A stretch of 64,000 nt of DNA. Source: Musicola paradisiaca NCPPB 2511. GTDB taxonomy: Bacteria > Pseudomonadota > Gammaproteobacteria > Enterobacterales > Enterobacteriaceae. Location: the NCBI RefSeq assembly GCF_000400505.1, contig NZ_CM001857.1, forward strand, positions 1,925,074 to 1,989,073, written 5' to 3'. Under the pieces are notes generated by a model. It was not told where the DNA came from, ran no database searches, and saw only the letters and a program-made list of their open reading frames with translations. The position numbers and the translations under genes were made by a program. This document shows, piece after piece, positions 1 through 9,452 of this stretch (positions within the stretch are counted from its first letter, which is position 1; every line of letters starts with the position of its first letter).

Positions 1-1
1 C

Positions 2-166
2 GGCGACAAGGCCAGCCTGTGCCTGCTGGCGCAGGCAGAGCTGGCGCTCAGCGGTAAAGTCATGGTGCTGGGGGAGGCGATTAAAATCATGCATGATCGG
101 CTTTGCCCGGTTGATGAAGGCGCTGATCACGCGCAGTCGTCACTGCATTTCGCCCACGCCGGGTAA
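2..166 (+). CDS. zapC: ZapC, C-terminal end (partial)
   Basis: The reading frame entering from the left edge encodes about 54 residues and stops at TAA 164-166. The segment with CLLAQ followed by [11 protein letters not shown] closely matches the C-terminus of the E. coli division protein ZapC (CLLAQ ... GDAIKIMNDRL), which binds FtsZ and stabilises the Z ring. The neighbour on the right is ycbX on the opposite strand, which is the E. coli order. The 5' part lies outside the window. The tail after the conserved block differs from E. coli, as expected for a variable end. Confidence 0.85.
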   Translation, partial: GDKASLCLLAQAELALSGKVMVLGEAIKIMHDRLCPVDEGADHAQSSLHFAHAG

Positions 167-193
167 TGCCGCCCGGCGCAGGCCGCCGGATAA

Positions 194-1297
194 TTATGCC
201 AGGCGAAGGTTGCCTAAAGGCACGCAACTGCAAGCGAGCAGGGTGCCATCTTCTCTTTTTGCTCCGCTTTTCAATTCAGCGACTTCTCCGTCCAGCAGCG
301 TCAGTTTGCAGCAGCCGCATAATCCCGCCCGACAAGAGTAGGGAACACGAATACCTTGCTGTTCCAATTGCTCCAGCAGTATCTGTTGATTGTCACCCTG
401 AAAGCGTTTCCCCTGAAAATCGATTTCCACGCTGTTTTCCGCCATGGGCGGCGGTGCGAGCGTTTCTACCCGCCGTCCGGCGCGATAAGGACGTGGTGGA
501 TGTGTCGCCAGAATGTCGACGTTGTCGCCGGCGCGCAAAATCCCCTGATTGCGGGCGATCAGATTGAGACCGAAATCCACGTCGCCGTTGTCGGCGGTGC
601 GGTAGCCCTGCAATGTCGCCAGCGGTTCGCTTGTCGGATGGTGTCGCCCGCGCTCCGGGCTAACGGTGGTCAGGATGCAGCGGCTGCAGGGTTTGACGAC
701 ATCGAAAATCACCTCGCCGATACGCAATGTTTTCCAACTGTCCTCCGCATAAGCGGCCGCACCGCTGACCACCAGATTAGGACGGAACTGCTCAAGGCGG
801 ATTCCTGCCGGGCAGCGCTGGCGCAAATCTTCAAATGAGGCTTCATTAATCAGCAAAAACGGGTAGCCGTCAGCAAAACCGAGCGGAATATCGGGATGAC
901 GTTTAACCCGTCGTGATAGCGCCCAGCCCTGCCAACGCAATTGCACCGGGCGTTGCAGGTAATGGCTCAGCCAGTGGTTGACGTGCTCCGGCGCGATGCC
1001 GGCCTGGAAGTGGTTTCCCCACACTTCCGTGGGATGCGTCGGGGCGGCGAATTCGTCAAACCGGATGTGCAGGTAATCGCCATCCGGCGCGCGCAGGCTG
1101 ATCCCTTCGTGGGTCAATGCGGTGGTAAACAGCACCAGTTGGGGAGATTGCCGGGCGGTAATAAAAGTGCCATCGGGTTCACTCACCATCAGAATACGAT
1201 CGAAACTCAGTCCGCTAAGACCGGCGAAGGATTGGGAAAGCTGGAGGCCGCGCATGGATTTGACTGGATGGACGAAAAGCCGACTTAACGCTATCAC
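194..1297 (-). CDS. ycbX: YcbX, MOSC-domain 2Fe-2S protein
   Basis: The product of about 367 residues matches E. coli YcbX end to end. It has an N-terminal MOSC beta-barrel domain ([10 protein letters not shown] near the start), the MOSC domain with its conserved Cys in KPCSRC, and a C-terminal plant-type ferredoxin domain whose cysteines lie in [10 protein letters not shown] and CSC. YcbX takes part in molybdenum-cofactor-dependent detoxification of N-hydroxylated bases such as 6-N-hydroxylaminopurine. I chose the GTG at 1297 because it starts at the homologous point and an AAGGA lies about 10 nt upstream. The frame extends to a TTG at 1330, which adds 11 residues without similarity. The gene converges on zapC and diverges from rlmL. 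Confidence 0.92.
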   Translation of the reverse strand: MIALSRLFVHPVKSMRGLQLSQSFAGLSGLSFDRILMVSEPDGTFITARQSPQLVLFTTALTHEGISLRAPDGDYLHIRFDEFAAPTHPTEVWGNHFQAGIAPEHVNHWLSHYLQRPVQLRWQGWALSRRVKRHPDIPLGFADGYPFLLINEASFEDLRQRCPAGIRLEQFRPNLVVSGAAAYAEDSWKTLRIGEVIFDVVKPCSRCILTTVSPERGRHHPTSEPLATLQGYRTADNGDVDFGLNLIARNQGILRAGDNVDILATHPPRPYRAGRRVETLAPPPMAENSVEIDFQGKRFQGDNQQILLEQLEQQGIRVPYSCRAGLCGCCKLTLLDGEVAELKSGAKREDGTLLACSCVPLGNLRLA

Positions 1298-1396
1298 GGG
1301 GGGACATTCCTTGCTGATGTAAAGCGGCAACTTTATGACAAGCCGTCGGGATTGGCTATAATGCGCCTCAATTTTCTTTAAGGTGATAGCTGCACT

Positions 1397-3514
1397 ATGA
1401 ACTCTCTGTTTGCCAGCACGGCGCGTGGTTTGGAAGAACTGTTAAAAAGTGAACTCGAGGCGCTGGGCGCGCAGGACTGTACCGTAGTGCAGGGCGGCGT
1501 ACATTTTCAGGGTGACGATCGCCTGCTTTATCAGGCGTTGATGTGGAGCCGTCTGGCGTCGCGCATCTTGCTGCCACTCAAAGAATTCAAGGTTTACAGC
1601 GATTTAGATCTTTATCTGGGGGTGCAGTCGGTAGACTGGCCGACGGTGTTTGACGTCCGTAGTACCTTCGCCGTCAGCTTCACCGGCACCAATGAGGATA
1701 TTCGCAACAGCCAGTATGGTGCGTTGAAAGTCAAAGATGCCATCGTCGACAGTTTCAGCCGCAAAGTCGGGCAGCGTCCGGATGTGGCGCGCCAGCAACC
1801 GGATATACGTGTCAATGTCTTTCTGAATAAGGAAAAGGCCACCCTGGCGCTGGATCTCAGCGGCGAGGGGCTGCATTTGCGCGGCTATCGTGAAATGGCA
1901 GGTCAGGCGCCGTTGAAAGAAACCTTGGCGGCAGCCATTGTGCTGCGTTCCGGCTGGAAAGCGGGAACGCCGATGGTGGATCCGATGTGCGGCTCCGGCA
2001 CCTTGCTGATTGAAGCGGCGATGATGGCCTCGGATCGTGCGCCGGGGCTGACGCGCCAGCACTGGGGGTTCCTTGCCTGGAGCCGTCACCAGCCTGAACT
2101 GTGGCAAAGCCTGGTGGCCGAGGCGCAACAGCGTGCTCGTGCCGGCTTACCGGCAACGACGTCGCGGTTCTTTGGCTCCGATATTGATGGCCGGGTGATC
2201 GATATCGCTCGCGCCAATGCCCGCCGGGCGGGCGTGGACTCGCTGATCCGTTTTGATGTGCAGGATGCCGCCCGCCTGCAGAACCCGTTGCCGGCCGGGC
2301 CGGTGGGTACCGTGCTCAGCAACCCGCCTTACGGCGAACGTCTGGAAAGCGAACCGGCGCTGATTGCACTGCACAACCTGTTGGGACGCAAAATGAAAAG
2401 TGCGTTCGGCGGCTGGCAATTGTCGCTGTTCAGCGCATCGCCGGCGCTGCTCGATAGCCTTCAACTGCGTGCCGATCGTCAGTTCAAAGCGAAAAACGGC
2501 CCCCTGGATTGTGTGCAGAAAAATTATCGGTTGTCGGAGAAAAGCAGCGACGCTGCGGCGCCGCTCGCGGAGGACTTTGCCAACCGCCTGAAAAAAAATC
2601 TGCGCAAGCTGGAGAAATGGGCCAGCCAGCAGGGTATTGAATGCTATCGGTTGTACGATGCCGACCTGCCGGAATACAACGTGGCGGTGGATCGCTACGG
2701 CAGTCGGGTGGTGATTCAGGAATACGCGCCGCCGAAAAGTGTGGATGAACAGAAAGCCCGTCAGCGGCTGTTTGATGTCATCAACGCCACGATTGCGGTG
2801 CTGAATGTGCCCGCCAACCAGTTGGTGCTGAAGACGCGCGAGCGGCAGAAGGGTAAAAATCAATACGAAAAACTGGCGGAGAAAGGTGAGTTTCTGCAGG
2901 TGCGGGAGTTTGACGCTCACTTGTGGGTGAACCTGACGGACTATCTGGATACCGGGCTATTTCTGGATCACCGCATTGCCCGGCGGATGCTGGGCGAAAT
3001 GAGCCAAGACAAGGATTTCCTCAACCTGTTCGCTTATACCGGCACTGCCAGCGTGCATGCCGGCCTGGGCGGCGCGCGCTCCACCACGACGGTCGATTTA
3101 TCCCGTACCTATCTGGAATGGGCGGAAAAGAACCTGCGGCTTAACGGGTTGACCGGGCGGCAACATCGTTTGATTCATGCCGACTGTCTGGCCTGGATGC
3201 GTGATACGCGCGAACAGTTCGATCTGATTTTTATCGACCCGCCCACGTTTTCCAACTCCAAGCGGATGGACGCCACCTTCGACGTGCAGCGCGACCATCT
3301 GGCGTTGATGAAAGATCTCAAGCGCATACTGCGCCCTGGCGGTACCATTATGTTTTCCAACAATAAACGCGGTTTCCAGATGGATCAGAACGGGCTGGCT
3401 GCGCTGGGGTTGACCGCGCAAGAGATCACCGCGCGCACGCTTTCGCAGGATTTCGCCCGTAACCGTCAGATTCATAACTGCTGGCTGCTGACGCATGCCG
3501 GAGAGGAAAAGTAA
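1397..3514 (+). CDS. rlmL: 23S rRNA methyltransferase RlmKL
   Basis: This 705-residue fusion protein carries out two 23S rRNA modifications: N2-methylation of G2445 (N-terminal RlmL half) and N7-methylation of G2069 (C-terminal RlmK half). The N-terminus has the THUMP RNA-binding region, followed by a SAM site ([14 protein letters not shown]) and the N2-methyltransferase motif NPPYGERL at about residue 309. The second half has its own SAM fold ([13 protein letters not shown]) and the motif DPPTFSNS at about residue 614. Length and motif order match E. coli RlmKL (702 residues). The gene is divergent from ycbX and ends 4 nt before the uup start. Confidence 0.96.
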   Translation: MNSLFASTARGLEELLKSELEALGAQDCTVVQGGVHFQGDDRLLYQALMWSRLASRILLPLKEFKVYSDLDLYLGVQSVDWPTVFDVRSTFAVSFTGTNEDIRNSQYGALKVKDAIVDSFSRKVGQRPDVARQQPDIRVNVFLNKEKATLALDLSGEGLHLRGYREMAGQAPLKETLAAAIVLRSGWKAGTPMVDPMCGSGTLLIEAAMMASDRAPGLTRQHWGFLAWSRHQPELWQSLVAEAQQRARAGLPATTSRFFGSDIDGRVIDIARANARRAGVDSLIRFDVQDAARLQNPLPAGPVGTVLSNPPYGERLESEPALIALHNLLGRKMKSAFGGWQLSLFSASPALLDSLQLRADRQFKAKNGPLDCVQKNYRLSEKSSDAAAPLAEDFANRLKKNLRKLEKWASQQGIECYRLYDADLPEYNVAVDRYGSRVVIQEYAPPKSVDEQKARQRLFDVINATIAVLNVPANQLVLKTRERQKGKNQYEKLAEKGEFLQVREFDAHLWVNLTDYLDTGLFLDHRIARRMLGEMSQDKDFLNLFAYTGTASVHAGLGGARSTTTVDLSRTYLEWAEKNLRLNGLTGRQHRLIHADCLAWMRDTREQFDLIFIDPPTFSNSKRMDATFDVQRDHLALMKDLKRILRPGGTIMFSNNKRGFQMDQNGLAALGLTAQEITARTLSQDFARNRQIHNCWLLTHAGEEK

Positions 3515-3518
3515 CACC

Positions 3519-5432
3519 ATGTCATTGATCAGTTTATCCGGTGCCTGGCTGTCGTTTAGCGATGCGCCGTTGTTGGACGATACCGAACTGCACATCGAAG
3601 AAAATGAGCGTGTCTGTCTGGTCGGCCGTAACGGCGCCGGCAAATCCACGCTGTTGAAAATTTTGTCGGGAGAGGTGCCGTTGGATGACGGTCGCCTGGT
3701 GTATGAGCAGGATCTGGTGGTGGCCCGCCTGCAACAGGATCCGCCACGGGATGTCGAGGGGACGGTATTTGATTTCGTCTCGGAAGGCGTAGCGGCGCAG
3801 GCCGGATACCTCAAAGCGTATCACGCGGCGTTGCGTCGGGTGGAGGACGATCCCAGCGAGAAACATTTGAACCAACTGGCGAAGATCCAGGAAGTGCTGG
3901 AGCATCAAGAGTTGTGGAAGCTGGAAGATCGCATCAATGACGTGCTGGGGCAGTTGGGGTTGTCGGCGGATATGCCGCTATCAGCCTTATCCGGCGGCTG
4001 GTTGCGTAAAGCGGCATTAGGACGGGCATTGGTCAGCGCGCCGAAAGTGTTATTGCTGGATGAACCGACGAACCATCTGGACATAGAAACCATCGACTGG
4101 CTGGAAGGCTTTTTGAAAACGTTTCAGGGGAGCATCGTGTTTATTTCTCATGATCGCTCCTTCATTCGCAATATGGCGACCCGCATCGTTGATCTCGACC
4201 GCGGCAAGCTGGTGTCCTGGCCGGGGGATTACGACAAGTATCTGCTGGGCAAGGAAGAAGCGTTGCGGGTGGAAGACCTGCAAAATGCGGAGTTCGATCG
4301 CAAACTGGCGCAGGAGGAGGTTTGGATCCGGCAGGGCATCAAAGCCCGACGTACCCGTAACGAAGGGCGGGTACGGGCGTTGAAAGCCATGCGCCAGGAG
4401 CGTGCCCAGCGGCGTGAGGTGATGGGCTCTGCCAAAATGCAGGTGGAAGAGGCTGCTCGTTCCGGCAAAATCGTGTTCGAACTGGAGCAAGCGTGCTATC
4501 AGGTCGACGGGCGCACGCTGATCGACCATTTCTCCTCGCAGGTTCAGCGCGGCGACAAGATCGCGCTGGTGGGGCCGAACGGATGCGGTAAAACCACACT
4601 GCTAACACTCATGTTGGGGCAACTGAAACCATCCAGCGGCCGTATCCACTGCGGCACCAAACTGGAAGTGGCCTATTTCGACCAGCACCGCGCCGAGCTC
4701 GATCCGGAAAAAACCGTGATGGATAATCTGGCTGAGGGCAAGCAGGAGGTGATGGTGAATGGTCGCCCGCGTCATGTCCTGGGCTATTTACAGGATTTTC
4801 TGTTTCACCCGAAACGCGCAATGACGCCGGTCAGTGCGTTGTCCGGTGGTGAACGCAACCGTCTGTTGCTGGCGCGTCTGTTTCTGAAGCCCAGCAATTT
4901 GCTGATCCTCGATGAACCCACCAACGATCTGGATGTGGAAACGCTGGAGCTGCTGGAAGAACTGATCGAGCAATATCAGGGCACCGTACTGCTGGTCAGC
5001 CACGATCGTCAGTTTGTGGATAACAGCGTGACCGAGTGCTGGATTTTTGAAGGCGATGGCCGTATCGGGCGGTATGTCGGCGGCTATTATGATGCACAAC
5101 AGCAGCGCGCATCAGCCACGCCGTTGCGTCAACCGACATCGGTTAAACGGGATGAGCGCGAAGCTACGCCGTCGGGCACCGCAGCGCCTGCTAAGCGCGC
5201 ATCGGGGAAACTCAGTTATAACCAGCAGCGGGAGCTGGAACAGTTGCCGCAGCAGATTGAAGCGCTGGAACAACGAATCGACTCGCTGCAGCAGCAAATG
5301 AACGATCCGTCGTTTTTCTCTCGTCCCCATGACGAAACGCAGCCGGTACTGGCGGCGTTGGCGGAGGCGGAGCAGCAACTGGAGAACAGCTTTGAGCGCT
5401 GGGAAGCGCTGGAAGCACAGAAAAACGGATAA
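3519..5432 (+). CDS. uup: ABC-F ATPase Uup
   Basis: This 637-residue cytosolic ABC-F protein has two ATPase domains and no membrane segments. The first Walker A is GRNGAGKST (about residue 36) with signature LSGGW and Walker B LLLDEPTNHLD. The second Walker A is GPNGCGKTT with signature LSGGE and LILDEPTNDLD. A Gln/Glu-rich coiled-coil C-terminus (QQRELEQLPQQIEALEQRI) fits the DNA- or ribosome-binding tail of Uup. Uup affects precise excision of transposons and ribosome function. I take ATG 3519 (MSLISLSGAW) rather than the upstream ATG 3495, which would overlap rlmL and adds unrelated residues. Confidence 0.95.
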   Translation: MSLISLSGAWLSFSDAPLLDDTELHIEENERVCLVGRNGAGKSTLLKILSGEVPLDDGRLVYEQDLVVARLQQDPPRDVEGTVFDFVSEGVAAQAGYLKAYHAALRRVEDDPSEKHLNQLAKIQEVLEHQELWKLEDRINDVLGQLGLSADMPLSALSGGWLRKAALGRALVSAPKVLLLDEPTNHLDIETIDWLEGFLKTFQGSIVFISHDRSFIRNMATRIVDLDRGKLVSWPGDYDKYLLGKEEALRVEDLQNAEFDRKLAQEEVWIRQGIKARRTRNEGRVRALKAMRQERAQRREVMGSAKMQVEEAARSGKIVFELEQACYQVDGRTLIDHFSSQVQRGDKIALVGPNGCGKTTLLTLMLGQLKPSSGRIHCGTKLEVAYFDQHRAELDPEKTVMDNLAEGKQEVMVNGRPRHVLGYLQDFLFHPKRAMTPVSALSGGERNRLLLARLFLKPSNLLILDEPTNDLDVETLELLEELIEQYQGTVLLVSHDRQFVDNSVTECWIFEGDGRIGRYVGGYYDAQQQRASATPLRQPTSVKRDEREATPSGTAAPAKRASGKLSYNQQRELEQLPQQIEALEQRIDSLQQQMNDPSFFSRPHDETQPVLAALAEAEQQLENSFERWEALEAQKNG

Positions 5433-5490
5433 TCCCTGCGCGGTTAACGGCACGGCGCGTTGTGCGCCGAGGCCGAAAAGGAGGCAGCGC

Positions 5491-6759
5491 ATGTGTACGC
5501 ATCACGACCACTACGATCGTCATATGCTGTGCCCACAGTGTGATTTGCTGGTTGAACTGCCGGCACTGCAAGACGGGCAGCGGGCGGTGTGTCCGCGTTG
5601 TAAAACCGCGCTTTCCAGTCGCCAACGCGAGCCGCGCTGGCGACCTGCCAGTTTCGCGTTCAGTGCGTTGATCATGCTGGTGCTGTCCACGTTGTTCCCG
5701 TTTGTTTCCATGAGCGTGGCCGGTATCACCCGTGAGATTACGCTGCTGGAAATTCCCCAGGTGATGGTGGCGGAAAACTATGTCAGCGTGGCGACGCTGT
5801 TCCTGCTGTTTGTGCAGTTGCTGCCGGCGTTTTCCATGGCGGCGATACTGCTGCTGTGTCTGCGCGCGCCGCTCTCTGAGGACATTCGCCGCTGGCTGAC
5901 CCGTATGCTGTTCCTGCTGAAAACCTGGGGCATGGCGGAAATCTTTCTGGCCGGCGTGCTGGTAAGCTTCGTCAAGCTGATGTCTTACGGGCAGATCGGT
6001 ATCGGCGCCAGTTTTATTCCCTACATCGTGTTTTGCGTCATGCAACTGTTGGCTTTCCTGAATCTGGATCGCCGCTGGTTGTGGGATGACGTCGCACCGC
6101 CGCCGCCGTTGCCGATGGGATTGACCAGCGGGCGCAGCGGGTTATTGCAGGGTGTGCGCTCCTGTTCTTGTTGCAGTGCGATTTTGCCGGCGCAAACGCG
6201 CCGCTGCCCGCGCTGTCATACCCATGGACATATCCGGCGGCATCAGAGTCTGCAATGGACGCTGGCGCTGCTGATGACCTCGCTGATGCTGTATGTGCCT
6301 GCGAATATCCTGCCGATCATGGTCACTGAAGCGCTGGGCGAGCAACTCACCTCCACGATTATGTCCGGCGTTATTCTGTTGTGGGAGATGGGGTCATATC
6401 CGGTGGCGCTGGTGATCTTCATCGCCAGCATCATGGTGCCGACGCTGAAAATGCTGGCATTGGCATGGTTGTGTTGGTGTGCCCGGGGCCATCATCATCA
6501 TGATACCGAGCGGATGCATCGGGTCTATGAGATGGTCGAATTCGTCGGGCGCTGGTCGATGATCGATGTGTTTGTCATTGCGGTATTGTCGTCGATGGTG
6601 CGTATCGGCCGTCTGATGAGCATTTATCCGGCGATTGGCGCGGTGCTGTTCGCCGCAGTGGTGATTCTGACCATGTTCGCCGCGATAACGTTTGATCCCC
6701 GTTTGTTGTGGGATCGCGATAATCATGAGTTAGAGGAGACGTCTGTTGACGAACACTAA
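5491..6759 (+). CDS. pqiA: PqiA, inner-membrane partner of the Pqi lipid-transport system
   Basis: The 422-residue product has two PqiA domains, each starting with a paired-Cys rubredoxin-like motif (CPQC...CPRC near the N-terminus; CSCC...CPRC mid-protein) followed by about four membrane helices. PqiA works in the inner membrane with PqiB and PqiC in a bridge that moves lipids between the envelope membranes. ATG 5491 was chosen because an AGGAGG-like site lies just upstream and the protein begins at the homologous point (MCTHH). The TTG start of pqiB overlaps its end by 14 nt, so translation is probably coupled. Order uup-pqiA-pqiB-pqiC is the conserved enterobacterial order. Confidence 0.95.
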   Translation: MCTHHDHYDRHMLCPQCDLLVELPALQDGQRAVCPRCKTALSSRQREPRWRPASFAFSALIMLVLSTLFPFVSMSVAGITREITLLEIPQVMVAENYVSVATLFLLFVQLLPAFSMAAILLLCLRAPLSEDIRRWLTRMLFLLKTWGMAEIFLAGVLVSFVKLMSYGQIGIGASFIPYIVFCVMQLLAFLNLDRRWLWDDVAPPPPLPMGLTSGRSGLLQGVRSCSCCSAILPAQTRRCPRCHTHGHIRRHQSLQWTLALLMTSLMLYVPANILPIMVTEALGEQLTSTIMSGVILLWEMGSYPVALVIFIASIMVPTLKMLALAWLCWCARGHHHHDTERMHRVYEMVEFVGRWSMIDVFVIAVLSSMVRIGRLMSIYPAIGAVLFAAVVILTMFAAITFDPRLLWDRDNHELEETSVDEH

Positions 6760-8392
6760 GCGCAGCGTAGCGGAGATTGAAACCATCAAGCGCTGGTCTC
6801 CGGTGTGGATTGTTCCTATTGTCACGGTGCTGATCGGCGCCTGGATTCTGTTTTATCACTTTAGTCATCAGGGGCCGGAAATTACGCTGTTCACCAGCAA
6901 TGCCGAAGGCATCGAAGCGGGGAAAACCACGATCAAGAGCCGCAGCGTGAATGTTGGCATCGTGGAGACCGTCGTGCTGACCGAGGATCTGCATCGGGTG
7001 GAGGTGAAGGCCCGGTTGAACGACGGTATGGATAAGCTGTTGAACAAGGACGCGGTATTCTGGGTGGTTAAGCCGCAGATCGGGCGCGAGGGGGTTTCAG
7101 GGCTGGGTACGTTGTTGTCCGGCGCCTATATCGAACTGCAGCCAGGGACGGATAAGGCGCAAGCTCGCGAGTTCCAATTGCTGGATTCGCCGCCGCTGGC
7201 GTCGCCTAATGCTCGGGGGATCCGCATCATGCTCAGCAGTGAGCAGTCGGGGCAACTGTCGCCGGGCGACCCGGTGTTGTTCCGGGGGTATCGGGTCGGG
7301 TCGGTGGAAACCGGTCAGTTTGACGCCAATGCGCGCAAGATGACCTATCAACTGTTCATTTCTGCGCCGTATGACAGCCTGGTGACGACCAACGTGCGTT
7401 TCTGGAAAGACAGCGGCATCGCGTTGGATCTCTCGTCGCAGGGGATGCGGGTTGAAATGGGGTCAATAAGCACCCTGTTGACTGGTGGCGTCAGTTTCGA
7501 TGTTCCTGCTGGCTGGGAGTTAGGGAAATTAGCCCGTGACCGTGATGAATACAGACTTTTTGACAGCAAAAATAGTATTCAGGATTCGCTGTATACCGAT
7601 TACAAAGAGTATTTGATGTTTTTTGATGAGTCGGTGCGTGGCTTGCAAGTCGGGGCTCCGGTCGAGTTCCGTGGAATTCGGCTGGGGACGGTGATGGAAG
7701 TGCCGTTTTTTCCACCCAGCGTGTTTCAGCGCTTCGACAGCGATTATCGCATCCCCGTTTTGGTTCGTATTGAATCCGAGCGGTTGAAAAAAAGTGTACG
7801 TGACAAGCTCAATCTCGATGAGGAGCTTGAGAAAAGTTTAGCCCTGGGGCTGAGCGCTTCGCTAAAGACAGGGAATCTTCTGACCGGTGCACTGTATATC
7901 GATTTGGATTTTTATCCGCAAAGCAAAGGCAAACGCCCTGTCTTACAGACAGTGGATGGTTATCCAGTATTGCCGACGGTCAATGGCGGGTTGACGCAAA
8001 TCCAGCAGAAACTGATGGCGGTGCTGGATAAAGTCAACAATCTGCCGCTGAATCCGATGCTGGATCAGGCCACTAAAACGTTGGCGGAAAGTCAGTCGAC
8101 CCTGCGTGAGATGCAGAAAACGCTGGCGTCGCTGAACCGCATTACCGCAAGCCCGGCCATGCAGCAGTTGCCGGACGATCTACAACAGACGTTGCGCGAA
8201 CTGAATCACAGCCTGCAGGGCGTACAACCCGGCTCTCCCGCCTATAACCGCATGGTGAGCGACTTGCAGCGGCTCGATCAAACCCTGCGGGAACTGCAAC
8301 CACTGTTGCGTACCCTGAACGACAAAAGCAATGCGTTGATCTTCGAGGCGCCCGGCGCCCAGGATCCTCAACCGAAAAAGGCGAAACCATGA
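6746..8392 (+). CDS. pqiB: PqiB, three-MCE-domain periplasm-spanning protein
   Basis: The 548-residue protein begins with a short cytoplasmic segment and a single membrane helix (WSPVWIVPIVTVLIGAWILF). Three MCE domains follow, each with a GIEAGK / LSPGDPVLFRGYRVGSV / LQVGAPVEFRGIRLG type core, and then a long helical C-terminus (about residues 420-548). In E. coli, PqiB hexamers form a syringe-like channel across the periplasm. The start is a TTG at 6746 preceded by GAGGAGA and placed within the end of pqiA. The stop overlaps the pqiC ATG (ATGA). No alteration of domain layout is seen. Confidence 0.95.
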   Translation: MTNTKRSVAEIETIKRWSPVWIVPIVTVLIGAWILFYHFSHQGPEITLFTSNAEGIEAGKTTIKSRSVNVGIVETVVLTEDLHRVEVKARLNDGMDKLLNKDAVFWVVKPQIGREGVSGLGTLLSGAYIELQPGTDKAQAREFQLLDSPPLASPNARGIRIMLSSEQSGQLSPGDPVLFRGYRVGSVETGQFDANARKMTYQLFISAPYDSLVTTNVRFWKDSGIALDLSSQGMRVEMGSISTLLTGGVSFDVPAGWELGKLARDRDEYRLFDSKNSIQDSLYTDYKEYLMFFDESVRGLQVGAPVEFRGIRLGTVMEVPFFPPSVFQRFDSDYRIPVLVRIESERLKKSVRDKLNLDEELEKSLALGLSASLKTGNLLTGALYIDLDFYPQSKGKRPVLQTVDGYPVLPTVNGGLTQIQQKLMAVLDKVNNLPLNPMLDQATKTLAESQSTLREMQKTLASLNRITASPAMQQLPDDLQQTLRELNHSLQGVQPGSPAYNRMVSDLQRLDQTLRELQPLLRTLNDKSNALIFEAPGAQDPQPKKAKP

Positions 8393-8946
8393 TGAAGCGC
8401 TGGTCGTTGCTGCTGCTGTTATTGCTGGGGGCCTGCAGCAGCCCGCAAAAAAATTATTATCAGTTACCGGCGGTTACGGCATCGTCCGCCGTCGTCAGTA
8501 AAACGTCCGGGCGGCAATTGCTGGTGGCGCCGGTGACATTGACCGATGCGCTGGCCGGAAACGGCATCGTGTTTCAGACCTCGGACGTCAGATATACCCT
8601 CACCACGCAGAACCAGTGGGCGAGCCCGTTGGATCAGCAATTGCAATTGGCATTGTTGACGGCATTGCGCAGTGGGCTGCCGGGCTGGGATGTGACGACC
8701 AGCGGCGCCGGCGCGACGCCGGTAACGCTTCAGGTAAACGTTACGGCGTTCCAGGGGCGATTCGACGGGCGGGCGATAGTGCGTGGCGAATGGGTTCTGC
8801 GCGATAAATCCCGCGTCGTCACTCAGCCGTTTAATGTGGAAGTTTCCCTGCACGAAGACGGTTACGATGCATTGGTGAAAGCGTTGGCGCAGGGATGGCA
8901 GCAGGTGTCGCTTTCGTTGGCTCACCAGGTTGCCGCGTTGTCCTGA
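8389..8946 (+). CDS. pqiC: PqiC outer-membrane lipoprotein
   Basis: This 185-residue protein has a lipoprotein signal peptide with lipobox LLGAC (Cys at about residue 16) followed by CSSPQKNYYQLP, typical of the ABC-transporter auxiliary lipoprotein family (DUF330) to which PqiC/YmbA belongs. It anchors the PqiB channel at the outer membrane. It overlaps the pqiB stop by four bases, and the operon ends in a strong hairpin at 8976-9026. Confidence 0.93.
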   Translation: MMKRWSLLLLLLLGACSSPQKNYYQLPAVTASSAVVSKTSGRQLLVAPVTLTDALAGNGIVFQTSDVRYTLTTQNQWASPLDQQLQLALLTALRSGLPGWDVTTSGAGATPVTLQVNVTAFQGRFDGRAIVRGEWVLRDKSRVVTQPFNVEVSLHEDGYDALVKALAQGWQQVSLSLAHQVAALS

Positions 8947-8975
8947 ACCGGTTCGCTTCCCGGGCATAGCAAATA

Positions 8976-9026
8976 CCTCTGAATACTATTTTTGTGAGCT
9001 GTTTCACTATTCAGGGGTTTTGTTTT
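8976..9026 (+). terminator. Rho-independent terminator after pqiC
   Basis: The arms CCTCTGAATA (8976-8985) and TATTCAGGGG (9008-9017) form a 10-bp stem with one G-U pair, followed by TTTTGTTTT. It lies 30 nt past the pqiC stop. Confidence 0.75.
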
Positions 9027-9217
9027 GCCCTCAAGCTGTTAATGCATCATTCCAGCGGCCGTGAGAGAAAAACTCACCAAATTAGTGCATAAATGTGACA
9101 GCGGTATGACTTTCATGGCTTGATCTTCTTTTCCCGAATGGCTATTCATAACCTGTGGTTGGCCGAAATCTGACCACTGTTTTCTTTCCACCAGAGTCAA
9201 CATGAGGGAAACAAGGC

Positions 9218-9385
9218 ATGAAGAGACAAAAACGAGATCGTCTGGTTCGGGCGCATGCAAAAGGGTATCAGGCTGGCATATCAGGGCGTTCCAAGGAACT
9301 GTGTCCTTATCAAGCGGTCGATGCCCGGTCTCACTGGTTGGGAGGTTGGCGAGAAGCCATGGAAGACAGGACGGTGATGGCCTGA
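9218..9385 (+). CDS. rmf: Ribosome modulation factor
   Basis: A 55-residue frame starts at ATG 9218 (MKRQKRDRLVRAH) and ends in DRTVMA. It aligns along its whole length with E. coli RMF, including GYQAGISGRSKELCPY and the SHWLGGWREAM block. RMF converts 70S ribosomes into inactive 100S dimers in stationary phase. A GAGGGAAACAAGG stretch lies just upstream. The gene follows pqiC as in E. coli, but the next gene here is aroH rather than fabA. Confidence 0.96.
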   Translation: MKRQKRDRLVRAHAKGYQAGISGRSKELCPYQAVDARSHWLGGWREAMEDRTVMA

Positions 9386-9417
9386 CTCCCCGCCTGTCAG
9401 TCACAAAAAGGGAAATA

Positions 9418-9439
9418 CCTCCGCCAAGGCGGAGGTTTT
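9418..9439 (+). terminator. Terminator after rmf
   Basis: CCTCCGCC (9418-9425) pairs perfectly with GGCGGAGG (9428-9435) and is followed by TTTT. It sits between the convergent rmf and aroH genes. The drawn loop is only two bases, so the closing pair probably opens. Confidence 0.75.
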
Positions 9440-9452
9440 CGTTTCCGGCGTA

